The notes beneath the pieces are model-generated. The model saw nothing but the letters and a program-made list of their open reading frames with translations. It was not told the DNA's origin and did no database searches. The position numbers and the translations under genes are program-made. Positions 25,107 through 34,738 of a stretch of 64,000 nucleotides of DNA are shown here, piece after piece (the first letter of the stretch is position 1; each line of letters opens with the position of its first letter). Origin of the DNA: Candidatus Roizmanbacteria bacterium RIFCSPLOWO2_02_FULL_40_13 (GTDB taxonomy: Bacteria > Patescibacteriota > Microgenomatia > UBA1406 > GWC2-37-13); contig MGBA01000021.1 of the NCBI GenBank assembly GCA_001789965.1, positions 92,507-156,506 on the forward strand, given 5' to 3'.

Positions 25107-27341
25107 GGGAGATGCGGATGGTTGGTCTCCTGCGCAGTCCATACAGTATGTTGAGATGCCATCTGTCACAATGGTTTTTTCTTTCTCCTCGATGTTCGAA
25201 TCTCCGGGATTTGGATTCTCTACGTATTTATCGCTGTCTTTAGTAACCCAGACTTTTTTCTTTTCCGTTTTAATTGAACCTGAGCCGGTTTTACCGTCGG
25301 TTCCTCGAATAAAGTATTCAAAGCGGGTTGGACATGCTCCACCTGGTTGGTCCTTCGGTTGATCCTGACCTTGAGGTGTTCCTGTAGTCCAACATACCTG
25401 TCGTCCCACGACGTTGGCAGGACGTATAGGTTTGAGATCCGGTTGGTCTTTCAGAACGTGCGTCATGATTCCATTCCAGATGGGAGACGCTCCGGTGAGA
25501 CCCGACGTAATATAAGGATTCATTGGCGTATTGTCATTGTTTCCTACCCATACTACGGTGAGAAAATTAGGCGTATATCCGATAGTCCAGTTATCTTTTT
25601 TGTCATCAGTTGTTCCTGTTTTTACTGAGACAGTATGTCGTGGAATAACCAACTGAGAAGTAGATCCAAAGGCCTGAGATCGGGCAAAATTATCAAGAAG
25701 AATGTGCGATATAAGAAACGCTGTTTCCTGAGAGATTGCGCGTTTTCCCTGGATTGCAAGGGAATTAGGATGTTTAAGAGGTTTGCGGACATCCTGTATA
25801 AAATTGGGATCTTCGAATTTATACAGTTCTTTTCCGGATTTATCCTGCACCTTTAATATACTTACCAACTTCTGTGGTTTTCCACGGTTTGCAAATGCAG
25901 AAAATGCCTGGGCCATTTCTGTCATTCTTAACTCGCCACCACCTAAAGTGAGAGAAAGTCCATAATTTGAAGGATCTTTAAATGAGGTTATTAAAAATGC
26001 CGGTGCAGAAGCCACAAAAGTGCGCACGCCGTTGAGTGAAAGCATTTTTACGGCCGGAATATTATACGAGTTTCCCAGAGCGAGACGTAGTGGGACCGGC
26101 CCGTGAAATTTACCATCGTAGTTTACAGGACAGTATCGTTTGGGTACGCTTGGAAAACAGGTTGCGACGTCAAGAAAGATAGTCGCAGGAGTTACAATTT
26201 TTCGGTCGATGCCGATCGCATAGTTAATAGGCTTTATAGATGATCCAGGTTGACGAAATGCGGTTGTCACATTAAAAGCGCCTGAGGGTGATGCAAAATA
26301 ATCGGTTGATCCGACCATGGCTAAAATCTCACCGGTGGGAGGCCGGGTCACGAGACTTGCTCCGTTTGAGACCTGATATCCTTTCAGATCTTCGATTTCC
26401 TCACGTACTATCTTTTCCGCTTCCTCTTCAATATCAAGATCAAGAGTGGTCGTTACTTTCAAACCGCCCTCTTCTACAGTTTGAATTCCGAAAGCCTCTT
26501 CAAGCTCCCTTTTTACATGAAAGACAAAATGTGGCGCTTTTATATTGGTTTCAGGAGGATTTACATCCAGCTTTTGCGCAACCGCCTGATCATACGTTTT
26601 TTTGTCAATATACTTTTCGTCCAACATTTGTTGGAGCACTTCATTTCTACGTCTAAGGGAAAGCTCTGGATTGTTATAAGGCGAATAGAGAGAAGGCGCT
26701 TGCGGAAGACCTGCAAGAAAGGCCGCTTCATGAAGTTTCAGATCTTTTGCATGTTTATTGAAATAAGACCGTGCGGCAACTTCGATACCATAGCTTTGGC
26801 CTCCGTACGGTACTTCGTTGAGATACAGCTCGAGAATCTCATCTTTTGAAAATATCCGTTCGGTCCATACGGCAAGGATGATTTCCCGTACTTTTCTTCG
26901 GATCGTCCGCTCCGGTGTAAGAAGTGCCGACTTAATAAGTTGCTGAGTAAGCGTTGAACCTCCCTGAAGTTTTCTGTTCACTACCATTTCTTTTGCCGCC
27001 CGGAGTATTCCTCCGAATATCGAAACTCCTCCGTGTCTGTAAAAATCCTTATCCTCAATCGAAATAGTTGACTGGGAGACATAAGGTGGAAGATCTTTTA
27101 ACTTGACTGCAGTCCGATTTTGTTCCTTATAGATTTCGTACAGAAGTTTTCCGTTTCGGTCATAAATCTGCGTTGACAGGGGGATCGCCTTATAGTCGAT
27201 AAGCTTGTAAGGATTGGGGAGTTTGAAAAAGATAAAGAAGTAAATGAAAAGGACAAGTCCGATTCCAAAAGCGCTTGTTATAAGAGTTTTTCTGTCGGCG
27301 TTCTTGATTTTTTCTATAGGATTTTGCTCTGGTTGTTCCAT
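25092..27341 (-). CDS. mrcA: Class A penicillin-binding protein (PBP1A-type)
   Basis: A bifunctional peptidoglycan synthase of 749 residues. It has a membrane anchor near residues 24-45, a GT51 glycosyltransferase domain (SIEDKDFYRHGGVS, GGSTLTQQLIK, YLNEVPYGGQSYG), and a transpeptidase domain with SSIK (active Ser), NSYNIP (SxN) and KTGTTDD. A C-terminal extension contains cysteine pairs (VCWTTG, GACPTR, CMDCAG) and a Pro/Ser tail. The late cysteines could form disulfides outside the cell. It sits downstream of metG, but an extended -10 inside the metG end suggests its own near-leaderless transcript. Confidence 0.95.
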   Translation of the reverse strand: MEQPEQNPIEKIKNADRKTLITSAFGIGLVLFIYFFIFFKLPNPYKLIDYKAIPLSTQIYDRNGKLLYEIYKEQNRTAVKLKDLPPYVSQSTISIEDKDFYRHGGVSIFGGILRAAKEMVVNRKLQGGSTLTQQLIKSALLTPERTIRRKVREIILAVWTERIFSKDEILELYLNEVPYGGQSYGIEVAARSYFNKHAKDLKLHEAAFLAGLPQAPSLYSPYNNPELSLRRRNEVLQQMLDEKYIDKKTYDQAVAQKLDVNPPETNIKAPHFVFHVKRELEEAFGIQTVEEGGLKVTTTLDLDIEEEAEKIVREEIEDLKGYQVSNGASLVTRPPTGEILAMVGSTDYFASPSGAFNVTTAFRQPGSSIKPINYAIGIDRKIVTPATIFLDVATCFPSVPKRYCPVNYDGKFHGPVPLRLALGNSYNIPAVKMLSLNGVRTFVASAPAFLITSFKDPSNYGLSLTLGGGELRMTEMAQAFSAFANRGKPQKLVSILKVQDKSGKELYKFEDPNFIQDVRKPLKHPNSLAIQGKRAISQETAFLISHILLDNFARSQAFGSTSQLVIPRHTVSVKTGTTDDKKDNWTIGYTPNFLTVVWVGNNDNTPMNPYITSGLTGASPIWNGIMTHVLKDQPDLKPIRPANVVGRQVCWTTGTPQGQDQPKDQPGGACPTRFEYFIRGTDGKTGSGSIKTEKKKVWVTKDSDKYVENPNPGDSNIEEKEKTIVTDGISTYCMDCAGDQPSASPTPNP

Positions 27342-27349
27342 AAAATTTG

Positions 27350-27358
27350 ATTGTATCA
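27350..27358 (-). promoter_or_regulatory. Extended -10 for the class A PBP gene
   Basis: The reverse strand reads TGATACAAT (27358-27350), a TGn-extended -10 whose end lies 8 nt before the ATG at 27341. It overlaps the metG stop codon. No clear -35. Confidence 0.45.
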
Positions 27359-28789
27359 GACTTCAAGTCGGGGAAAAAGGACAGGCGCTTTTTTAATTTT
27401 CCCTGTTGTTGAACTGATAATTTTTTCTGCAGTCTCCGGTAAAAAAGGCTGAAGTCGATGACCCACCAGATTAAGAGTGTTCAAGATATCCTTTAGGAAT
27501 TTTGCCCTTTCTGTAGAGTTTTTTTTCCATGGCGTAAAATCATCCGTTTTTTTATTCAGGGCTTTTAAATCTACCCAGATCAATTCGAGCATCTTGTGAA
27601 ATTCAAAATTATTAAAATGTTTGCGTAGGTCTCCTATGAATACGTCTTCATGTTTCTGTTGGTTTAATTCCACTCCGTCTTGTTCAGCAATATGAGTTAT
27701 ACGCAGGAGGAGGTTTCCCAGTTCGTTTGCAAGATCAGAAGAGTACACTTCCTGCATTCTTGATTCAGAAAAATCTCCATCTTCAGTGGATGGAATTTCA
27801 CGGAGTAAATAATAACGAAGGGCCTCAACACCAAATTTTTTAATAAGTAAGTTTGGATCAATCACATTTCCAATAGACTTGGACATCTTTTGTCCGTTGA
27901 TTGTTAGATATCCATGGACAAAGAGCTTTTTCGGGAGTGGCAATTTAGCAGAGGTAAGAAATGCCGGCCAGAAGATTGCGTGAAATCTTGTAATTCCTTT
28001 TCCAATCACGTGGACATCAGCGGGCCACCACTTTTTGTATTTTTCTTCATCCCATCCGTATCCGACTCCCGATTGGTAAATGTTTAAAGCGTCGAACCAT
28101 ACGTATATACGTTGAGTATTATCGCCGGGAACAGGAACGCCCCAATTTTTCGCTCTTTCATTAGATCTAGATATGCTAATATCATGGAGATCATTCTCAA
28201 TGAAGGATAAAACCTCATTTTTTCTTTTTTGAGGAACGATCTCCAACTCACCGGATTCGATGATTTTTTTAATCTGGTCTTTGTACTTTGAAAGTCTAAA
28301 AAAATAATTAGTCTCTGCGACTATGTCGAGTTTTTTTCCTGGATGTTCAAAACATTCTCCGTTTTTATCGAGCTCGTCCTTAGTGTAAAACATTTCACAC
28401 CCGACACAATATAATCCCTCATAGTCTTTCTTATAGATGTCTCCGTTTTTTTCACAGAGTTTCCACAATTTTTGACTTGAAGGAAAATGCCGTTCCTGAT
28501 TAGTACCCCGTTGAAACACGTTGAATTTTACATTGAGATTTTCAGCTAAATTCTGAAATAGGGAGGCATGGTGATCAATAAATTCTTGGATTGGTTTTCC
28601 AGCTTTTTCTGCGGCTTGGACATTTTTTAAAGCGTTCTCATCTCCGCCGGATAACAGTAAGACTTCTTCACCTTTGAGCCGGTGGTAACGGGCGATGAAG
28701 TCTGTCTGTACAAATTCAAAAGCATGACCGATGTGAGGCGGGGCGTTCAAATAAGGGATGGCTGTGGTGATGTAAAATTTTTTCTTCAC
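27356..28789 (-). CDS. metG: Methionyl-tRNA synthetase
   Basis: Class I synthetase charging tRNA-Met, 477 residues, shorter than the E. coli enzyme (677) because the C-terminal dimerisation/tRNA-binding extension is missing. HIGH appears as APPHIGHAFE near residue 16, a zinc-knuckle Cys pair as CVGCEMF, and KMSKS as KMSKSIGN. The C-terminal anticodon-binding helical domain (ELGNLLLRIT) is present. The start is GTG at 28789, since the next in-frame start would remove the first strand. A membrane protein gene lies 19 nt upstream. The matching tRNA-Met gene is about 2.3 kb away. Confidence 0.96.
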   Translation of the reverse strand: MKKKFYITTAIPYLNAPPHIGHAFEFVQTDFIARYHRLKGEEVLLLSGGDENALKNVQAAEKAGKPIQEFIDHHASLFQNLAENLNVKFNVFQRGTNQERHFPSSQKLWKLCEKNGDIYKKDYEGLYCVGCEMFYTKDELDKNGECFEHPGKKLDIVAETNYFFRLSKYKDQIKKIIESGELEIVPQKRKNEVLSFIENDLHDISISRSNERAKNWGVPVPGDNTQRIYVWFDALNIYQSGVGYGWDEEKYKKWWPADVHVIGKGITRFHAIFWPAFLTSAKLPLPKKLFVHGYLTINGQKMSKSIGNVIDPNLLIKKFGVEALRYYLLREIPSTEDGDFSESRMQEVYSSDLANELGNLLLRITHIAEQDGVELNQQKHEDVFIGDLRKHFNNFEFHKMLELIWVDLKALNKKTDDFTPWKKNSTERAKFLKDILNTLNLVGHRLQPFLPETAEKIISSTTGKIKKAPVLFPRLEV

Positions 28790-28808
28790 GTAAGTAATTT
28801 GAGAATTC

Positions 28809-29117
28809 TTAACGGAAAAGAAGTCTGACTCCTATTATAAAGGAAATGAGCAGGATCGTGTTGAGAACGTTAAAGCCGGCAAACAGATTTGCAGAAAGAA
28901 AAAACAGGAGAAAAAGAGGTATAAGAATCTGATTGTTTAATTTTTTCGAAAAATGAGTGGATATTTGAAAGGTGGTCGCCGTGGACAGTATAATTAAGCC
29001 AAGTACAAAAAAAATATTGGATGGTGGAAGAAAAACAATATACGAAATGGTCCCTCCTACTAAAAGAGCTGTGATAAAGGGTTTAAGTGAAACAGGGTTT
29101 TTTCTGCGTTTAGTCAT
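28809..29117 (-). CDS. Small membrane protein of unknown function
   Basis: A 102-residue protein with a basic N-terminus (MTKRRKNPVS) and three to four predicted membrane helices: about 14-30, 34-50, 63-82 and 83-100. No motif or family is recognised. It starts divergently from rpsO with 57 nt between the ATGs and ends 19 nt before metG, so it probably heads the metG transcript. The basic start predicts a cytoplasmic N-terminus. Codon use looks like its neighbours. Confidence 0.65.
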   Translation of the reverse strand: MTKRRKNPVSLKPFITALLVGGTISYIVFLPPSNIFFVLGLIILSTATTFQISTHFSKKLNNQILIPLFLLFFLSANLFAGFNVLNTILLISFIIGVRLLFR

Positions 29118-29134
29118 AGACCGATTAGATACTG

Positions 29135-29163
29135 TTGAAAAGATTTTCCAAAACTAGTATAAT
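29135..29163 (+). promoter_or_regulatory. rpsO-pnp promoter
   Basis: TTGAAA (29135-29140), 17-nt spacer, TATAAT (29158-29163), 11 nt to the rpsO ATG. The leader is predicted at 4-5 nt, too short for the structured autoregulatory leader known upstream of rpsO in E. coli. Confidence 0.65.
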
Positions 29164-29174
29164 TTTAACATTCA

Positions 29175-29444
29175 ATGAAAAATCTTCCTGTAGATAAGCA
29201 AAAAATAATTGAACAATTCGCACAGAGAAAAGGAGATACAGGTTCCCCGGAAGTTCAGGTAGCACTATTATCTCACAAGATTTCTAAGTTGACCGGGCAT
29301 CTGGACGAAAATAAAAAAGACAATCATTCACGAAGAGGGTTATTAAAAGTTGTAGCAAAACGAAGACGAATTTTAAATTATCTTCAAAAAATTGACGGAA
29401 AGCGTTATAAAAAACTTATAGGCGAACTTAGCTTAAAAAAATAA
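29175..29444 (+). CDS. rpsO: Small ribosomal subunit protein uS15
   Basis: An 89-residue S15, binding 16S rRNA in the platform of the small subunit. It matches the family from end to end: IEQFAQRKGDTGSPEVQVALL, the HLDENKKDNHSRRGLL helix pair and KRRRILNYLQ. It is followed 39 nt later by pnp, the same rpsO-pnp order as in E. coli and many other bacteria. A short-leader promoter precedes it. No SD-like sequence precedes the ATG (context AACATTCA). Confidence 0.97.
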   Translation: MKNLPVDKQKIIEQFAQRKGDTGSPEVQVALLSHKISKLTGHLDENKKDNHSRRGLLKVVAKRRRILNYLQKIDGKRYKKLIGELSLKK

Positions 29445-29483
29445 AATCTTCTTCACCACAATAAAAAACAAAGAACATACTAT

Positions 29484-31568
29484 ATGAAATTCACCGAAGT
29501 GACCACTGAACTAAATAATTCTAAACTTACATTTCAGGTCGGTAAACTCGCAAAAGCCTCCCACGTATCAATCTTAGGAAGACTTGGAGATACGTGCGTG
29601 TTGATTACCATCAATACAGCTGCTGCGAAAGAAGACATGGATTACCTGCCGCTTTCAGTAGAATACGTTGAAAAACTTTATGCTGGAGGAAGGATCAAGG
29701 GATCACGATGGGTTAAAAGAGAAGGAAAGCCTTCAGACGAGGCTATCTTAAACGCTCGACTTATCGACCGATCTATCCGCCCTTTGTTCCCAAAATCATA
29801 CAGAAAAGCTATTCAGGTCGTAATAACCCTTCTTTCTGTTGACGGTGTTAATTCACCCGAAATCTTAGCAGCACTTACTGTATCTGCGGCGCTTCAAATC
29901 TCAGCGATTCCATGGAATGGTCCACTCGCTACCACACGGATTGGGCATGTAATCAATGAAGGTGTTGATTCTTTCATCATAAATCCTAAAGAAGAAGAAC
30001 AAAAATATTCTGATCTTGATCTTGTGGTTGCTTCTTCCAAGAAAAAAGCAGTAATGATAGAAACTCAGGCAGAGCAACTTCCTGAGAAAACGATCCTTGA
30101 AGGTATAAAAAAAGCACAAGAGGAAAACATACGTCTCATCGGATTCATCGAAGATTTGCAAAAAAAAGTTGGTTTGAAAAAAGAAGAATTTGTCGAGGTT
30201 GGAATGGATGAAAAGCTTGAAAAAATTCTAAAAAAAGATTTTTCAAAACAAATCGATGAACTCAATGCGCAAAAAGCTCAAAAGGAATTCGAAGACAAGG
30301 ATGCTCTTAACGGCATAGTTAGCGAAGTAGTAGAAAAGTATAAAGATGAATTTGATAAAAAGACCGTCGCAAAGGCAATCGACACCATATCAAAAGAAAA
30401 AATAAAAGAAAATGTTTTAAAAACAAAAAAGCGAATTGATGGAAGAGGTCCTGACGAAATCCGCGAAATTGTAGTTGAAGCTTCTGTACTTCCGCGTATT
30501 CATGGATCTGCTATTTTTCAACGGGGAGACACGCAGGTGCTTTCCATTGTAACCCTTGGTGCGCCAAGCTTGGAACAGTTAATAGAGGGACCTGAAGGCG
30601 AAGAGGCTAAAAGATATATACATCACTATTTCATGCCTCCTTACTCATTGGGAGAAGTAGGAAGAATCGGTTTTCCTTCACGTCGTGAGATTGGTCATGG
30701 AGCTCTTGCTGAAAAAGCAATAGAGCCTGTTTTACCCGATCAAAAGGATTTTCCTTATACGATAAGAGTAGTATCTGAAATTCTTTCCTCAAACGGATCA
30801 ACTTCTCAGGCTTCGGTCTGTGGTTCAACTCTCGCTCTTATGGATGCGGGTGTTCCGATTAAAGCGCCTATCGCAGGTATTGCCATGGGATTATACGGAG
30901 ATCCAGAAAAAGACTACGTGATCCTTACGGACATAATGGGTGTCGAAGACTTTACCGGTGAGATGGACTTTAAGGTTGCTGGTTCGGACAAGGGTATTAC
31001 CGCGATTCAGCTTGATGTAAAAAATGACGGATTGCCGGAGAAGTTCATCATTGAGACACTTGAGAAGGCAAAAAAAGCACGGGACTTTATTCTTTCAAAA
31101 ATGAATGCAGTGCTCGACAAGCCTCGAACTGAGATCTCACAGTTTGCTCCAAAAGTGGTCGTACTTACACCTCCTCAGGAAAAGATTGGTGAGATTATCG
31201 GCCCAGGAGGAAAAAACATTAAAAATCTTATCGCAAAAACAGACACCGACATAAATGTGAGTTCTGATGGAACGGTCACGATAAGCGGATTAAGTAAAGA
31301 GAAGGTAGACGAAGCAGCTCAAATGATTGAAAACATGATACGAGAGGTTGAAGAAGGAGAAGAGTTTGAAGGAGAGGTAAAGCGCATCCTTCCATTTGGA
31401 GCGTTTGTCGAAGTGCTTCCTGGAAAAGAAGGAATGGTACATGTCTCAAAGATGGGAAAAGGATTTGTGAAAGATCCCAGTGAAGTTGTCAAGATCGGTC
31501 AGAAGGTAAGGGTTAAGGTAATTCAGATTGACAATCAGAACCGTATCAATCTCCAACTGCTTTCGTAA
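29484..31568 (+). CDS. pnp: Polyribonucleotide nucleotidyltransferase (PNPase)
   Basis: Phosphorolytic 3'-5' exoribonuclease of mRNA decay, 694 residues. Two RNase PH domains (LGRLGDTCVLITIN; RRIDGRG-type KRIDGRGPDEIREI at about 313 and GEVGRIGFPSRREIGHGALAEKA), a helical linker, then KH (IGEIIGPGGKNIKNLI at about 567) and S1 (EGEVKRILPFGAFVEVLPG) RNA-binding domains are all present. The length matches the family. The rpsO-pnp pairing is conserved. The start context ACTATATG has no Shine-Dalgarno sequence. Confidence 0.97.
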   Translation: MKFTEVTTELNNSKLTFQVGKLAKASHVSILGRLGDTCVLITINTAAAKEDMDYLPLSVEYVEKLYAGGRIKGSRWVKREGKPSDEAILNARLIDRSIRPLFPKSYRKAIQVVITLLSVDGVNSPEILAALTVSAALQISAIPWNGPLATTRIGHVINEGVDSFIINPKEEEQKYSDLDLVVASSKKKAVMIETQAEQLPEKTILEGIKKAQEENIRLIGFIEDLQKKVGLKKEEFVEVGMDEKLEKILKKDFSKQIDELNAQKAQKEFEDKDALNGIVSEVVEKYKDEFDKKTVAKAIDTISKEKIKENVLKTKKRIDGRGPDEIREIVVEASVLPRIHGSAIFQRGDTQVLSIVTLGAPSLEQLIEGPEGEEAKRYIHHYFMPPYSLGEVGRIGFPSRREIGHGALAEKAIEPVLPDQKDFPYTIRVVSEILSSNGSTSQASVCGSTLALMDAGVPIKAPIAGIAMGLYGDPEKDYVILTDIMGVEDFTGEMDFKVAGSDKGITAIQLDVKNDGLPEKFIIETLEKAKKARDFILSKMNAVLDKPRTEISQFAPKVVVLTPPQEKIGEIIGPGGKNIKNLIAKTDTDINVSSDGTVTISGLSKEKVDEAAQMIENMIREVEEGEEFEGEVKRILPFGAFVEVLPGKEGMVHVSKMGKGFVKDPSEVVKIGQKVRVKVIQIDNQNRINLQLLS

Positions 31569-31579
31569 AAGCGATTTAA

Positions 31580-31608
31580 TTGATTTTACATATCCCCTTC
31601 ATTACAAT
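31580..31608 (+). promoter_or_regulatory. ftsK promoter
   Basis: TTGATT (31580-31585), 17-nt spacer, TACAAT (31603-31608), 11 nt to the ATG at 31620. The predicted leader is about 4-5 nt. Confidence 0.6.
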
Positions 31609-31619
31609 AAATACTATAT

Positions 31620-33758
31620 ATGGCAAGAAGAAAGTCTCTTTTTAAACTTCCCTTTGTAAAAGCCAAAGTAAACAAAAAATCATTTTTCAACATCCTTGGA
31701 TTTATATTTATCGCAACGGGTGTAATTCTTCTTATTTCCTTCTTTCAATTTTTTTCTGGGGAAGAGGACGGCGGCAGAATTTTAAATACCTTAAATGACG
31801 GTCTTACCTTTCGATTTGGATTCTTGAGTGTTTTGTTACCGTTTATTCTTTTCCTTATTTCAGGCCATTTTTTTAATTCAAAAAAACTAAAGTTCATCAA
31901 GCCCAATATTACAATTGGAAGCATTCTTGTCTTTATTTCTCTTCTGGGAATAGTGCAGACTGGACAATGGGGTAAGTTTATCTACGACAATCTCACTCTG
32001 GATTTTTCGACAGTCGGCGCAGTCGTAATTCTAACCATCTCATTTTTTATGGGTCTGATTCTATTACTGGATACCTCAGTTGACGCCTTTGTGTTGTTTA
32101 TTCTAAAACTGGCCTCTTCTTTTTATCAATTTATCAAAACATATCTTTTTAGAGAAACACTTGATAAAGACAAAGTTAGAGAAAAAGATGATGATCAGGA
32201 GAGATTTATAAAAGACCGAACAATAAACAAACCCAAGCCGATGGAGACAAAACCACAGGTGCAGTCTGCAGGAGCAGCAAAGGACATGCTCATTCGACCT
32301 ATTACGACAAGTGCTTCATCCACATGGGTATATCCACCACTTAACATTCTTCAGGATGTTCCTCAGGTAGAGGCAGACCGAGGAGATGTGAAGAAGAATG
32401 CAGACGTCATTGAAAAAACTCTGGAAAGTTTCGGAATCCGCGCACGTGTCGGAGAGATTAATTTTGGTCCGACCGTTACCCAATATGCGCTTGAGATCAC
32501 CATGGGAACAAAGCTTTCGAAAATTACAACGCTTGCAAATGACTTAGCTCTTGCACTTGCCGCACCTACCGGCCAAATCAGAATTGAGGCGCCTATTCCA
32601 GGAAGGTCTCTTGTCGGTATGGAGATTCCAAACAAAAAACCTGAAATAGTTACGCTTAAAAAAATGTTGGCATCAGATGCATTTAAGAATAAACCAGACC
32701 CACTTCTTGTACCGATGGGACTTGACGTATCAGGTCAACCACAGGCGGCAAGTATCGGAAGAATGCCTCATGCACTTATAGCAGGTACCACGGGCTCGGG
32801 TAAATCCGTCATGCTTAACGCATGGATTTCGACATTCCTTTTCCGTACCAAACCTGAAGAACTCCGGATGATCTTGGTTGATCCAAAGAGGGTAGAGTTA
32901 ACGTTATATAACGGAATTCCTCACTTGCTTACCGAAGTTATCGTTGATCCGGATAAAATCATCTCAGCACTTCGATGGACAGTGGCCGAGATGGAATCAC
33001 GGTATAAGGAATTCTCGAAAGTGGGAGCGCGCAATCTTGAAGGGTTTAACGCTACCGCGGGGGTCCAAAAAAAACCATACATTCTTTTTGTCATTGATGA
33101 GCTTGCTGATATTATGATTTTTGCGCCAGGTGATGCAGAGGATCTCATCACCCGAATTGCCCAGATGGCGCGTGCAACAGGAATACATCTCATCCTTGCA
33201 ACACAAAGACCGTCTGTCGACGTCATCACCGGACTTATGAAGGCAAATATTCCCACCAGAATCGCATTCAACGTCTCATCTCTTGTTGACTCCCGAGTTA
33301 TTATCGACACACCTGGTGCAGAAAAACTTCTTGGAAAAGGAGACATGTTATATCTGCCGCCTGATCAGGCAAAGCCAAGGAGAATTCAGGGACCATTTAT
33401 CACGGAAAAAGAAGTAGGAGATCTGGTGAGATTCTTGAGGGCTAAGGGACCTGAGGTTCATTACACAGAGGAGATCACGCAACTTGACACTACACCTGGT
33501 ACATTTAGTGGAGGATTTGCAGGCGCAGGTAACGGAGGAGATAACGATCCGTTATTTAATAAAGCACTTGAACTTATTGGGCAGACAGATAAAGCATCAG
33601 CTTCTCTTATTCAAAGAAAACTTTCAGTAGGATATGCGCGAGCAGCAAGAATCTTGGACCAACTAGAAGCAGCCGGATATGTGGGACCTGCAGAAGGCTC
33701 TAAGCCCCGTGAAATACTTCGTCGTGGAGTGGTGGAGACTCAGGAAATCGAAGAGTAA
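31620..33758 (+). CDS. ftsK: FtsK/SpoIIIE DNA translocase
   Basis: Septum-located DNA pump that clears chromosomes from the closing division site, 712 residues. Four N-terminal membrane helices (about 22-45, 58-80, 92-108, 117-140), a short charged linker, then the RecA-like motor with GTTGSGKSVMLNAW (Walker A, about residue 391) and LFVIDELADIMI (Walker B). A C-terminal winged-helix gamma domain (SASLIQRKLSVGYARAARILDQLE) reads polar DNA motifs. The linker is far shorter than in E. coli. The 3' end converges with mltG. Confidence 0.96.
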   Translation: MARRKSLFKLPFVKAKVNKKSFFNILGFIFIATGVILLISFFQFFSGEEDGGRILNTLNDGLTFRFGFLSVLLPFILFLISGHFFNSKKLKFIKPNITIGSILVFISLLGIVQTGQWGKFIYDNLTLDFSTVGAVVILTISFFMGLILLLDTSVDAFVLFILKLASSFYQFIKTYLFRETLDKDKVREKDDDQERFIKDRTINKPKPMETKPQVQSAGAAKDMLIRPITTSASSTWVYPPLNILQDVPQVEADRGDVKKNADVIEKTLESFGIRARVGEINFGPTVTQYALEITMGTKLSKITTLANDLALALAAPTGQIRIEAPIPGRSLVGMEIPNKKPEIVTLKKMLASDAFKNKPDPLLVPMGLDVSGQPQAASIGRMPHALIAGTTGSGKSVMLNAWISTFLFRTKPEELRMILVDPKRVELTLYNGIPHLLTEVIVDPDKIISALRWTVAEMESRYKEFSKVGARNLEGFNATAGVQKKPYILFVIDELADIMIFAPGDAEDLITRIAQMARATGIHLILATQRPSVDVITGLMKANIPTRIAFNVSSLVDSRVIIDTPGAEKLLGKGDMLYLPPDQAKPRRIQGPFITEKEVGDLVRFLRAKGPEVHYTEEITQLDTTPGTFSGGFAGAGNGGDNDPLFNKALELIGQTDKASASLIQRKLSVGYARAARILDQLEAAGYVGPAEGSKPREILRRGVVETQEIEE

Positions 33759-33766
33759 AGTTTTTT

Positions 33767-34738
33767 TTATCGAAGATATCTTTGAATATTCCTTTCGTGT
33801 TCATCACCGTTTCTTGCATAATGAGTTCTTCCGCTTTTGTCATGAATGTAAAAAAGATACGGAGTACTTTCATCCGCATTAACAACTGCCTCTAAAGAGG
33901 CAAAGCCCGGATTGCTGATGGGACCTGGAGGTAAACCATCATTTACATAGGTGTTGTAAGGAGATGGCGTTTTCAGTTCTTCTATAGAAAGTTCTCTCCA
34001 CCATCTTTTTTGGGCAGAGTCATATCCCAGAGCGTATTGAACGGTGGCGTCGATTTGAAGTCTCATTCCATTTCTCATTCTTCTCAAGAGGATACTTGCG
34101 ATCGGTTGTCTGTCTTTGTCAAACTTCGCCTCTCGTTCTACAAGAGATGCAAGTGTTACTGTTTGATCTTCAGTTAGTCCTATTTTTTTCCTTTTTTCCT
34201 CAAGTGGAGCAAACTTGCTTTCAAAATTGTTAGTAAAGATAGCGACGATAGTGTCAATTGTTGCATCTTTTGGGATAAGATACGTGTCTGGAAAAAGACG
34301 TCCTTCCGGTGCTTGTTGTGCAAAGTCGACAGCGGAAATATCGAAATCCTTAGTAATTCGCTCGGCGATCTCTTCTTTTCTCCAACCTTCGGGAATAGTA
34401 ACCCACTTGTCCAGCGTTCCATGGGTTAAGTTTTTTGCCAGATCGAATGCATTCATGGACTGAGAAAGACGGAAATCTCCTGCTTGTATCTTTTTATCAA
34501 TTCCCGTCTGATACACAATTGCAAAAAAAACAATTCGGTTTCTGATCAGTCTGTGTTCATTTAAGTTATTTATGATTGCATTCAAGCCTTCACCCGGTTT
34601 AATCACAAAAATTTGAGACTCTCTACTATTTTTATCCACAGGAAGGGTTCCTTCGCGAAAAAGAATATATGCCGAGACCATTGCAAGGAGTAAGACAATA
34701 AAAACAATCCTTAGTTTGGATTTAGCTCTTGATCTCAT
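33767..34738 (-). CDS. mltG: MltG-type endolytic murein transglycosylase
   Basis: YceG-family enzyme that cuts nascent glycan strands and sets their length. The 323-residue protein has an N-terminal membrane anchor (about 9-27), a LysM-like first domain, and the catalytic domain with the conserved Glu in LASLVEREAKF, followed by MRLQIDATVQYALG, SPYNTYVNDGLPPGPISNPG and the terminal FYIHDKSGRTHYARN. The catalytic domain lies outside the membrane. It overlaps the upstream phosphorylase gene by 17 nt and is third in the murJ operon, fitting a role in wall assembly. Confidence 0.95.
   Translation of the reverse strand: MRSRAKSKLRIVFIVLLLAMVSAYILFREGTLPVDKNSRESQIFVIKPGEGLNAIINNLNEHRLIRNRIVFFAIVYQTGIDKKIQAGDFRLSQSMNAFDLAKNLTHGTLDKWVTIPEGWRKEEIAERITKDFDISAVDFAQQAPEGRLFPDTYLIPKDATIDTIVAIFTNNFESKFAPLEEKRKKIGLTEDQTVTLASLVEREAKFDKDRQPIASILLRRMRNGMRLQIDATVQYALGYDSAQKRWWRELSIEELKTPSPYNTYVNDGLPPGPISNPGFASLEAVVNADESTPYLFYIHDKSGRTHYARNGDEHERNIQRYLR

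Noticed and set aside
33770-33785. Near-palindrome TCGAAGATATCTTTGA at the ftsK/mltG junction
   Set aside because: It lies in the mltG coding end, has a mismatch and no T-run suited to a terminator on the coding strand.
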